Shown: positions 9,095 through 16,423 of the stretch, one piece after another
How positions within the stretch are numbered: position 1 is the first letter of the stretch
Layout of the letters: every line of letters starts with the position of its first letter
Assembly (NCBI RefSeq): GCF_002163835.1
Contig: NZ_CP019331.1
Location: 2,860,903 to 2,924,902 of the forward strand
From: Polaribacter sp. SA4-10
GTDB lineage: Bacteria > Bacteroidota > Bacteroidia > Flavobacteriales > Flavobacteriaceae
DNA: 64,000 nucleotides
Reading direction: 5' to 3'
The notes under the pieces: generated by a model
Databases searched by the model: none
Seen by the model: only the letters and a program-made list of their open reading frames with translations
Told to the model about the DNA's origin: nothing
Position numbers and translations under genes: made by a program

Positions 9095-9134
9095 AAAGAA
9101 AAAGCATCCAAATTTGGATGCTTTTTCTTTTTAT
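9091..9134. terminator. 44-bp perfect palindrome, bidirectional terminator between pxpC and hppA
   Basis: The 44 bases are a perfect inverted repeat centred between 9112 and 9113 (core GCATCCAAATTTGGATGC, flanked by A-rich and T-rich arms). It can end transcription from both convergent genes, and it includes the pxpC stop codon. Confidence 0.88.
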
Positions 9135-9146
9135 GAATTGAGGTGT

Positions 9147-11537
9147 TTATTCTTTCTTCTCAACAATAACTTCAACCTTCTCTGAGATTTCATTTTTGTT
9201 TTTAAGAACATTTACAGAAACAATTTTTCCAGCTTCTTTAGCTTTCATTTCTATTTCTTCAATAGTACCTCCAATTTTTTGAACTTCTTCAGTTACTAAA
9301 CCATCAATAGTTTTGGTCGTAATAATTGTAGCCATTGCTAATTCACCAGAAGTTTTTTGAATTTCAATTTTAACTTCTTTCTTTGTTTTATTGTAATCAG
9401 AAACAGCAGCGCTATTTAAAGCAATACTTGGAGCGATTACTAGTGCCACAACAGACATTAATTTTAAAAGAATGTTTAAAGAAGGACCAGAAGTATCTTT
9501 AAAAGGATCTCCAACTGTATCTCCTACAACTGCAGCTTTGTGCGCATCAGTTCCTTTTCTTCCTTGTTCTTCAATTGTTTTCTTAGCGTTGTCCCAAGCT
9601 CCACCTGCGTTAGATTGAAAGATTGCCATTAATACTCCACAAGTGGTAACACCTGCAAGAACTCCTCCTAACATTTCAGCACCACCAATAAATCCAACGG
9701 CAACAGGAACTACTATTGCTAATAATCCTGGTAATACCATTTCTCTAATAGAAGCTTTTGTAGAAATATCAATACATTTTCCATAATCAGCAACACCATC
9801 AGCAGCATCAAAAATAGCTCTATCTTCTTTAGAAGCTTTGGTCATATCAGAATCATACTTACGCATCACTTCTAAAGCAGCTTTTAATTGAGGAATGTCT
9901 CTAAATTGACGTCTAACTTCTTCAATCATTGCCATAGCAGCTCTACCAACAGCATTCATAGACAATGCAGAAAATACAAATGGCAACATACCACCAACTA
10001 ATAAACCAGCCATAATTTGTGGCTGAGAAACATCAATAGAAATAACATTTGCTGTTTTCATAAATGCAGCAAATAAAGCCAATGCAGTTAATGCTGCAGA
10101 AGCAATTGCAAAACCTTTACCAACAGCTGCAGTTGTATTACCAACAGCATCTAATTTATCTGTACGCTCACGTACTTCTTTAGGCAATTCTGCCATTTCA
10201 GCAATACCACCTGCATTATCACAAATAGGTCCGTAAGCATCTACTGCTAATTGAATACCTGTGTTTGCCAACATACCAACAGCTGCAATTGCAATACCGT
10301 ATAAACCTGCAAAATGATGTGATACCATAATAGCAGCAGCAATTAAAAGAGTTGGAATCATTGTAGACATCATACCAACACCTAAACCTGCAATAATAGT
10401 TGTTGCCGCTCCGGTTTCCGATTGTTTTACAATAGACATTACAGGTTTTTTACCTGTAGCTGTATAATATTCCGTTATTTTACCAACACCTAAACCAGCA
10501 ACTAAACCAGCAATTGTTGCCCAAAAAACACCCATTGCTCCGAAAGGTAAACCTTCAATAGATTCTGGAATTAAAGCATTAATAATAAAATAAGAAGCTA
10601 TAACCATTAAACCTGCAGAACCAAATTCTCCAATGTTTAATGCTGTTTGTGGGTTTCCACCGTCTTTTACTTTTACAAAAAATGTACCTAAGATAGACAT
10701 TATAATACCTACAGCTCCAAGAACTAAAGGTAAATAAACGGCTCCTAAACCATCAAAATTTGGTGTTAGAATAAAAGCTCCTAAAACCATTGTACCTATA
10801 ATAGAACCAACATAAGACTCGAATAAATCTGCACCCATACCAGCAACATCTCCTACATTATCACCAACATTATCTGCAATAGTAGCAGGGTTTAGTGGAT
10901 GATCTTCTGGAATACCAGCCTCAACTTTACCCACTAAATCAGCACCAACATCAGCTGCTTTTGTATAAATACCACCACCAACACGTGCAAATAATGCAAT
11001 TGATGAAGCTCCTAATGAAAAACCTGATAATACGTTAAGTACCATTGATAAGTTTTCTTCTCCAGGCCACATACTTTGATATAGCATAAACAAACCACTT
11101 AATCCTAAAATACCTAATCCTACAACACCTAAGCCCATTACAGCACCACCAGCAAAAGCAACTTCTAATGCACGGCCTAATGATTTTTTTGCAGCTTGTG
11201 TAGTTCTAACATTTGCTTTGGTTGCAACTTTCATTCCTATAAAACCTGCTAAGGCAGAACAAATAGCTCCTATAATAAATGATACTGCTACCATTCCGTT
11301 TGAGCCTACTTCATTTGTTCCTTTAAAGAATAATAAGATTGCTACTGCAACTACAAAAATTGCTAAAACCTTATATTCTGCTTTTAAAAAAGCCATTGCT
11401 CCATCTGCAATGTTTTTTGCTATACGAGACATTTTTTCATCACCAACTTCTTGCTTTGAAACCCATCCGCTTTTTATAAAAACGAAAATTAAAGCTACAA
11501 TACCAAAAAGGGGTAAAAATTTTACTATTAATTCCAT
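9147..11537 (-). CDS. hppA: Membrane-bound ion-translocating pyrophosphatase
   Basis: A 796-residue K+-stimulated-type H+/Na+-pumping pyrophosphatase with about 16 membrane helices. It couples PPi hydrolysis to ion export at the cytoplasmic membrane. The substrate site [11 protein letters not shown] is followed by [21 protein letters not shown], and the C-terminal acidic motif has [17 protein letters not shown]. The segment [19 protein letters not shown] carries Ala where K+-independent enzymes have Lys, so K+ dependence is expected. About 80 charged residues after the last helix ([15 protein letters not shown] onward) form an unusual cytoplasmic tail. The pumped ion, H+ or Na+, cannot be settled by eye. 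It neighbours the soluble ppa gene. Confidence 0.95.
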   Translation of the reverse strand: MELIVKFLPLFGIVALIFVFIKSGWVSKQEVGDEKMSRIAKNIADGAMAFLKAEYKVLAIFVVAVAILLFFKGTNEVGSNGMVAVSFIIGAICSALAGFIGMKVATKANVRTTQAAKKSLGRALEVAFAGGAVMGLGVVGLGILGLSGLFMLYQSMWPGEENLSMVLNVLSGFSLGASSIALFARVGGGIYTKAADVGADLVGKVEAGIPEDHPLNPATIADNVGDNVGDVAGMGADLFESYVGSIIGTMVLGAFILTPNFDGLGAVYLPLVLGAVGIIMSILGTFFVKVKDGGNPQTALNIGEFGSAGLMVIASYFIINALIPESIEGLPFGAMGVFWATIAGLVAGLGVGKITEYYTATGKKPVMSIVKQSETGAATTIIAGLGVGMMSTMIPTLLIAAAIMVSHHFAGLYGIAIAAVGMLANTGIQLAVDAYGPICDNAGGIAEMAELPKEVRERTDKLDAVGNTTAAVGKGFAIASAALTALALFAAFMKTANVISIDVSQPQIMAGLLVGGMLPFVFSALSMNAVGRAAMAMIEEVRRQFRDIPQLKAALEVMRKYDSDMTKASKEDRAIFDAADGVADYGKCIDISTKASIREMVLPGLLAIVVPVAVGFIGGAEMLGGVLAGVTTCGVLMAIFQSNAGGAWDNAKKTIEEQGRKGTDAHKAAVVGDTVGDPFKDTSGPSLNILLKLMSVVALVIAPSIALNSAAVSDYNKTKKEVKIEIQKTSGELAMATIITTKTIDGLVTEEVQKIGGTIEEIEMKAKEAGKIVSVNVLKNKNEISEKVEVIVEKKE

Positions 11538-11607
11538 ACTTGTTTAGTTAATTTAGTTAAGTTAATTAAAATTTAAAGTGTTAAAAGTAGTTAAATTAAT
11601 GTGATAA

Positions 11608-11638
11608 AAAAAACCACCTTTAATTAAAGATGGTTCAT
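11608..11638 (-). terminator. Terminator after ppa
   Basis: The inverted repeat AACCAcC-TTTAATTAAAG-aTGGTT (11612-11635) is followed on the minus strand by a run of eight T. It ends the ppa transcript ahead of hppA. Confidence 0.8.
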
Positions 11639-11688
11639 TTTTCTTGCAGAATATTGTTAATATGGTAATTATATAGTAAAAAATTTAA

Positions 11689-12222
11689 TTATATAGTAAA
11701 TGTTCTTTTTTTCTTGTGTTCACTATTGTCATAACGAGCTACACACTCATTATAAATTTTTAACGCTTCTTCAGCATTTCCCCATCCACCAGTATCAACT
11801 TTTTTCTTTTCTAAATCTTTATAAACTTGAAAAAAATGTTCTATTTCTTTTAAACGGTGTGGGTTTAAATCGGCAATATCCTTTTTGTCACTCCAAATAG
11901 GGTCGGATATAGGTACACAGATAATTTTTTCATCGGGTCCTTTTTCATCAGTCATATGAAAAACACCAATTGGTTTTACTTCTATAACACACATAGGGAA
12001 AGATGGTTCATGGCCTAATACTAAGACATCCAATGGGTCTCCATCTAAAGCTAAGGTTTCTGGGACAAAACCATAATCTGCAGGATACATCATTGAAGAA
12101 AAAAGCATTCTATCAAAACGTATTTTATGTAAATTAAAATCGTATTCGTATTTATTTCTACTTCCTTTAGGGATCTCTATCAGTACATCAAATGTTACCG
12201 TTTTCTTTTCTTCTTTACTCAT
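11689..12222 (-). CDS. ppa: Inorganic pyrophosphatase (family I)
   Basis: A 177-residue soluble PPase hydrolysing PPi to phosphate in the cytoplasm. The active-site signature DGDPLDVLVL (D-x-D-P-x-D) is complete, preceded by YPADYGFVPETLA. Lys/Glu/Arg residues of the family are present around EIPKGSRNKYEYD. Its start ATG at 12222 gives the usual N terminus. It lies on the same strand as hppA but is separated from it by a terminator, so the two PPases can be expressed independently. Confidence 0.95.
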   Translation of the reverse strand: MSKEEKKTVTFDVLIEIPKGSRNKYEYDFNLHKIRFDRMLFSSMMYPADYGFVPETLALDGDPLDVLVLGHEPSFPMCVIEVKPIGVFHMTDEKGPDEKIICVPISDPIWSDKKDIADLNPHRLKEIEHFFQVYKDLEKKKVDTGGWGNAEEALKIYNECVARYDNSEHKKKRTFTI

Positions 12223-12330
12223 TGTTTTCCTTTCTATTAATAATTTGAACTTTGGTGTAAAAATAATGAATATTTTAGATTTTTATACATAATTTATGCA
12301 ACGGTTTTCGGAAAATAAAAAAGGCATAAA

Positions 12331-12366
12331 AGTAAAGCCCTTTTTCTGATGAAAAAGGGCTTTACT
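12331..12366 (-). terminator. Hairpin after pdhB
   Basis: A 16-bp perfect stem (AGTAAAGCCCTTTTTC with its complement) and a 4-base loop stand 22 bp beyond the pdhB stop. The downstream T run on the minus strand is modest. Confidence 0.7.
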
Positions 12367-12388
12367 ATATAAGGAATGAACTATTATT

Positions 12389-13366
12389 TTATAAATATAA
12401 AACTTCTTTTACTGCTTTAATAACATCGTTAGAGTTAGGTAGCCATTTCTCAAATAAAACTGGAGAATAGGGTGCAGGCGTATCTGAAGTTGTAATTCTT
12501 TTAATAGGAGCATCTAAATAATCAAATGCTTGTTCTTGAATTCTATATGTGATTTCTGATGAAACACTAGCAAATGGCCATGCTTCTTCTAAAATAACTA
12601 ATCTATTTGTTTTCTTAACAGATTTTAAGATTGCATCATGATCCATTGGGCGAACAGTTCTTAAGTCGATAATTTCTACAGAAATACCTTCTTTAGCCAA
12701 TTCTTCACCGGCCTTGTAAGCTTCTTTAATTATCTTACCAAAAGAAACAATGGTAACATCTGTACCTTCTCTTTTAATTTCTGCAACACCAATAGGAATA
12801 ATATATTCACCTTCAGGAATTTCCATTTTATCTCCATACATCTGTTCAGATTCCATAAAAATTACGGGATCATCATCTCTAATAGCCGCTTTTAATAAAC
12901 CTTTTGCATCATAAGGATTAGAGGGTACAATTACTTTTAAACCAGGTGTGTTTGCAAACCAGTTTTCAAAAGCCTGAGAATGTGTTGCTCCTAATTGACC
13001 TGCAGAAGCTGTTGGGCCTCTAAAAACAATAGGACAATTAAATTGACCACCAGACATTTGTCTAATTTTTGCAGCGTTGTTTATAATTTGATCAATTCCC
13101 ACTAAAGAGAAGTTAAACGTCATATATTCTACAATAGGTCTGTTTCCATTCATAGCAGAACCAATAGCAATACCAGCAAAGCCTAACTCTGCAATTGGAG
13201 TATCAATTACACGTTTTGCGCCAAACTCATCCAACATTCCTTTACTAGCTTTGTAAGCACCATTATATTCGGCAACTTCTTCACCCATTAAATAAATGCT
13301 TTCATCTCTGCGCATTTCTTCGCTCATCGCTTCGCAAATTGCTTCTCTGAATTGAACTGTTTTCAT
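12389..13366 (-). CDS. pdhB: Pyruvate dehydrogenase E1 component, beta subunit
   Basis: The 325-residue E1 beta subunit of a two-subunit pyruvate dehydrogenase. With E1 alpha it decarboxylates pyruvate using thiamine pyrophosphate and passes acetyl to E2 lipoyl groups. Seen are FREAICEAMSEEMRRD, GEEVAEYNGAYK, the TPP/phosphate-site region IVEYMTFNFSLVGIDQI and the C-terminal transketolase domain RPMDHDAILKSVKKTNRLV. The E1 alpha, E2 and E3 genes are not in the window. TPP dependence links it loosely to the thiamine receptor at 35-37 kb. Confidence 0.94.
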   Translation of the reverse strand: MKTVQFREAICEAMSEEMRRDESIYLMGEEVAEYNGAYKASKGMLDEFGAKRVIDTPIAELGFAGIAIGSAMNGNRPIVEYMTFNFSLVGIDQIINNAAKIRQMSGGQFNCPIVFRGPTASAGQLGATHSQAFENWFANTPGLKVIVPSNPYDAKGLLKAAIRDDDPVIFMESEQMYGDKMEIPEGEYIIPIGVAEIKREGTDVTIVSFGKIIKEAYKAGEELAKEGISVEIIDLRTVRPMDHDAILKSVKKTNRLVILEEAWPFASVSSEITYRIQEQAFDYLDAPIKRITTSDTPAPYSPVLFEKWLPNSNDVIKAVKEVLYL

Positions 13367-13394
13367 CTAAGTTTTGTTATTATATATTATCTAG

Positions 13395-13402
13395 CAAAAG
13401 TA
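13395..13402 (-). promoter_or_regulatory. Candidate -7 element of pdhB
   Basis: On the minus strand the sequence is TACTTTTG, matching TAnnTTTG. It stands about 29 bases upstream of the pdhB ATG, giving a short leader. No convincing -33 TTTG was found. Confidence 0.5.
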
Positions 13403-13495
13403 GGGAATAATTGCCATTTTTTTTGACTCGCTTTTAGAAAAGGCCATATTTCTTTCAAAAAACACTCAATCGTTTTCGTAAATTGTTAAGTAATT

Positions 13496-13527
13496 AAAAA
13501 AATACTATGCATGCATAGTATTTTTTT
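13496..13527. promoter_or_regulatory. 32-bp perfect palindrome in the pdhB/etfB divergent region
   Basis: A perfect inverted repeat with core ACTATGCATGCATAGT flanked by A7 and T7, centred between 13511 and 13512. Because the neighbours are divergent, a terminator is not needed here. It overlaps the expected -33 region of etfB (a -7-like TAATTTCG is at 13540-13547). An operator shared by both promoters is the likeliest role; a stray hairpin cannot be excluded. Confidence 0.55.
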
Positions 13528-13578
13528 AAAAAAAAGCCGTAATTTCGCCTTCATTAAAAATCAATAAAAATAGAATTT

Positions 13579-14325
13579 ATGAAAATATTGGTATGTATTA
13601 GTCATGTGCCTGATACCACTTCAAAAATTAACTTTACGGAAAATGATACAAAGTTTGATACAAATGGCGTTCAGTTTGTAATTAATCCTTATGATGAGTT
13701 TAGTTTAACGAGAGCCATGTGGTTTAAAGAAAAACAAGGAGCAACTGTAACTGTTGTAAATGTAGGTAGTTCTGCTACAGAACCAACTTTACGTAAGGCT
13801 TTAGCAATTGGTGCAGATGATGCAATTAGAGTAAATATGGAACCAACAGATGGTTTTTTAGTTGCAAAACAATTAGCAGAAGTTGTAAAAAACGGTGGTT
13901 ATGATTTAGTACTTGCTGGTAGAGAATCTATAGATTATAATGGAGGAATGGTTCCTGGAATGCTAGCAACCTTAACAGATTTTAATTTTGTTAATGGTTG
14001 TGTTGGTATGGAAGTTGACGGTACAAACGTTTCTGCAACGAGAGAAATTGATGGAGGAAATGAAGTTTTAAGTACTTCTTTACCATTAGTTGTTGCAGGG
14101 CAAAAAGGTATTGTAGAAGAAAAAGATTTACGCATACCAAATATGCGTGGAATTATGATGGCGCGTAAAAAACCATTACAAGTAATAGAAGCTACAGATG
14201 CAAATGCAACTACAACAATTCAGTCATTTGAAAAACCAGCACCAAAAGGAGCTGTAAAATTAGTAGCTGCAGATAATGTAGATGAGTTAATTAACTTGTT
14301 ACATAACGAAGCAAAAGTGATTTAA
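13579..14325 (+). CDS. etfB: Electron transfer flavoprotein, beta subunit
   Basis: The 248-residue small ETF subunit, carrying AMP and passing electrons from acyl-CoA dehydrogenases to the quinone pool via ETF dehydrogenase. The N terminus KILVCISHVPDTTSKINF and the segments NPYDEFSLTRAMWFKE, ALAIGADDAIRV and LAGRESIDYNGGMVPGMLA (AMP/FAD interface) are typical. The ATG at 13579 is the only sensible start. It is followed after 101 bp by etfA in the same direction. Confidence 0.95.
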   Translation: MKILVCISHVPDTTSKINFTENDTKFDTNGVQFVINPYDEFSLTRAMWFKEKQGATVTVVNVGSSATEPTLRKALAIGADDAIRVNMEPTDGFLVAKQLAEVVKNGGYDLVLAGRESIDYNGGMVPGMLATLTDFNFVNGCVGMEVDGTNVSATREIDGGNEVLSTSLPLVVAGQKGIVEEKDLRIPNMRGIMMARKKPLQVIEATDANATTTIQSFEKPAPKGAVKLVAADNVDELINLLHNEAKVI

Positions 14326-14340
14326 TTTTTAATTAAATCA

Positions 14341-14411
14341 TTCCGAACTCTATTCGGAACCTATTTAAGATTAAAGAAAGTATTAATAAGATCCTGAATT
14401 TAGTTCAGGAT
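14341..14411. repeat. Two small hairpins between etfB and etfA
   Basis: TTCCGAA-N5-TTCGGAA (14341-14359) and ATCCTGAA-TTTAG-TTCAGGAT (14391-14411) are perfect inverted repeats within the same operon. The core TGAATTTAGTTCA of the second also forms the centre of the interspersed repeat at 47.4 kb and, in variant form, at 37.6 kb. They may adjust the etfB:etfA mRNA ratio or be simple insertions of a repeat family. Confidence 0.6.
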
Positions 14412-14426
14412 AAAAAAAATAAAAAT

Positions 14427-15389
14427 ATGTCTGTATTAGTTTTTGCCGATTCATCGGAAGGAAAATTTAAAAAAACTGCTTTAGAAGTAGTTTCTTACGG
14501 AAAAAAGATTGCAGAACAACTAGGTAGTTCAGTTGTTGCATTAACCATAAATGCTGGAGATGTATCAGAATTATATAAATATGGAGCAGAGAAAGTAGTT
14601 ACAGTTTCTAATGATTCTTTAAATACGTTTAATGCAAAAGCATATGCATCAGTAATAAAACAAGTAGCTATTGCTCAAAATGCAACAGTTTTAATCATCG
14701 ATTCTAGTATAAATGGTTTGTATCTTGCGCCAATAGTTGCGGTAGGTTTAGAAGCGGGTTATGCATCTAACGTAGTTGCATTGCCAGGTAATACAAGTCC
14801 TTTTACAGTTAAAAGAAAAGCGTTTTCTAGTAAAGCATTTTCAAATACTGTAATTACATCTGATAAAAAAATAATTGGATTAGCAAAAAACTCTTATGGA
14901 GTTTATGAAAATTCAGTTGCAGGAACAACAGAAAGTTTTGAAGCGACTGTTTCTGATGCCGATTTTGGTGTAAAATCAGAAAAAGTAGAAAGAGTTACTG
15001 GTAAAGTAACAATTGCAGATGCAGATATTGTAGTTTCTGCAGGAAGAGGTTTAAAAGGACCAGAAAATTGGGGAATGATAGAAGAATTAGCAGGCGTTTT
15101 AGGCGCTGCAACAGCTTGTTCTAAACCAGTTTCAGATTTAGGATGGAGACCTCATGGAGAACATGTTGGGCAAACAGGAAAACCTGTGGCATCTAACTTA
15201 TATATTGCAATTGGTATTTCAGGCGCAATCCAACATTTAGCAGGTATTAACGCATCAAAAGTAAAAGTAGTTATTAATACAGACCCAGAAGCTCCGTTTT
15301 TTAAAGCAGCAGATTATGGTATTGTTGGTGATGCTTTTGAAGTGGTACCTCAATTAATAGAAAAGTTAAAAGCATTTAAAGCTTCGTAA
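14427..15389 (+). CDS. etfA: Electron transfer flavoprotein, alpha subunit
   Basis: The 320-residue FAD-carrying ETF subunit. The C-terminal FAD domain is plain: VSAGRGLKGPENWGMIEEL, SKPVSDLGWRPHGEHVGQTGK and LYIAIGISGAIQHLAG, followed by INTDPEAPFFKAADYGIVGD. The length is normal. Partner of etfB upstream; a terminator follows at 15434-15470. Confidence 0.95.
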   Translation: MSVLVFADSSEGKFKKTALEVVSYGKKIAEQLGSSVVALTINAGDVSELYKYGAEKVVTVSNDSLNTFNAKAYASVIKQVAIAQNATVLIIDSSINGLYLAPIVAVGLEAGYASNVVALPGNTSPFTVKRKAFSSKAFSNTVITSDKKIIGLAKNSYGVYENSVAGTTESFEATVSDADFGVKSEKVERVTGKVTIADADIVVSAGRGLKGPENWGMIEELAGVLGAATACSKPVSDLGWRPHGEHVGQTGKPVASNLYIAIGISGAIQHLAGINASKVKVVINTDPEAPFFKAADYGIVGDAFEVVPQLIEKLKAFKAS

Positions 15390-15433
15390 TCGTATTTGGG
15401 CGTTCCCAAATTATTTGAAGAAATAATATTTTA

Positions 15434-15470
15434 TAAACCTATCAAGAATGTCTTTTTTGATAGGTTTTTT
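15434..15470 (+). terminator. Terminator after etfA
   Basis: Stem AAACCTATCAA/TTGATAGGTTT (15435-15445 with 15457-15467) followed by TTT-G-TTTT. Confidence 0.82.
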
Positions 15471-15512
15471 GTTTTAAGGTCCTTGTGACAATCAGTTTCA
15501 AATAATTTCGTC

Positions 15513-15652
15513 AGGCTTTCAGCACTCGCTTTTTTTAGGCTGAATTTATTTTAAGTACCTGTAATTATTTATAAGTAATTTATTGTTTATAGAAGATATT
15601 GAGACGAATTCAGCATAAAAAAGAGCTCAAACAAATGCCTCAATCCTTAACG
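15513..15652. repeat. Interspersed hairpin repeat, copy A (with expanded loop)
   Basis: Same family as 37551-37665 and 47359-47467. The left half has CTTTCAGCACTCGCTTTTTTT and GGCTGAATT; the right half has AATTCAGCAT followed by AAAAAAGAGCTCAAACAAATG. In the other copies the central hairpin GCTGAA-TTTAG-TTCAGC has a 5-base loop. Here roughly 60 bases of AT-rich sequence sit in that loop. The rest of 15653-15799 shows no gene. Confidence 0.65.
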
Positions 15653-15799
15653 CAGGCAGAAGTTGTATCAATAAATGTATTTTTTAAGAAATAAAGCATT
15701 TACGCTATTATTTTTATTAAATTGTGCCCACAAAAAAGTAAGTACTATTTTCAGTTAACTTAAAAAAAGATTCCTTTTTTGTAATATGTAGAAAGAGAT

Positions 15800-16411
15800 A
15801 TGAGTTTAATAAAACTAACCATAAAAGGTATTTCTTATAGCCAAACCCAAAGTGGCGCTTATGCATTAGTGCTAAGCGAAATGGAAGGAGCAAGAACTTT
15901 ACCTATAATTATTGGCGCTTTTGAGGCACAATCTATTGCAATTGCTTTAGAAAAAGAAATTAGACCTCCAAGACCACTTACACACGATTTATTCAAAACT
16001 TTTGCAGATCGTTTTTTAATTACTGTAAAAGAAGTAATTATTCATAAATTGGTAGATGGCGTTTTCTTCTCTAGCTTGGTTTGTGAAAGAGAAGGGGTAG
16101 AAGAAATAATTGATACAAGAACTTCAGATGCAATTGCAATTGCAGTTCGTTTTCTAGCACCAATTTATACCTACGAGAATATTTTAGATAAAGCAGGTGT
16201 GTATTTAAAGGTTGAAGAAGAGTTATCACTTAAAGAAACATTAGAACCAGAAGAATCATCTTTAGACATAGATGAAATAATAGCTAAAAAAGAAGATCGT
16301 TTTTCAAACTTATCATTAGAGGAATTGCATACTGAATTAGAAGCTGCAGTTGATGATGAAAACTACGAACTTGCCGCAAAAATTAGAGACGAAATTAGCA
16401 AACGAGCTTAA
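15800..16411 (+). CDS. Bifunctional nuclease-family protein (DUF151) with UVR motif
   Basis: 203 residues. The N-terminal DUF151/BFN domain spans about 1-135 (LPIIIGAFEAQSIAIALEKE, RPPRPLTHDLFKTFADRF and DTRTSDAIAIAVRFLAPIYT are family signatures). A C-terminal UvrB/UvrC-type UVR motif covers about 172-203 (LHTELEAAVDDENYELAAKIRDEI). Some plant members have RNase/DNase activity; the bacterial role is unsettled. The DUF151-UVR fusion is common in Bacteroidota. It is followed after 12 bp by the nucleoside transporter, so they are probably co-transcribed. Confidence 0.88.
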   Translation: MSLIKLTIKGISYSQTQSGAYALVLSEMEGARTLPIIIGAFEAQSIAIALEKEIRPPRPLTHDLFKTFADRFLITVKEVIIHKLVDGVFFSSLVCEREGVEEIIDTRTSDAIAIAVRFLAPIYTYENILDKAGVYLKVEEELSLKETLEPEESSLDIDEIIAKKEDRFSNLSLEELHTELEAAVDDENYELAAKIRDEISKRA

Positions 16412-16423
16412 TTTATCAATTTT

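Noticed and set aside
11218..11547. 109-residue frame antisense to the 5' end of hppA
   Set aside because: It is the complement of conserved membrane helices of hppA with no independent support.
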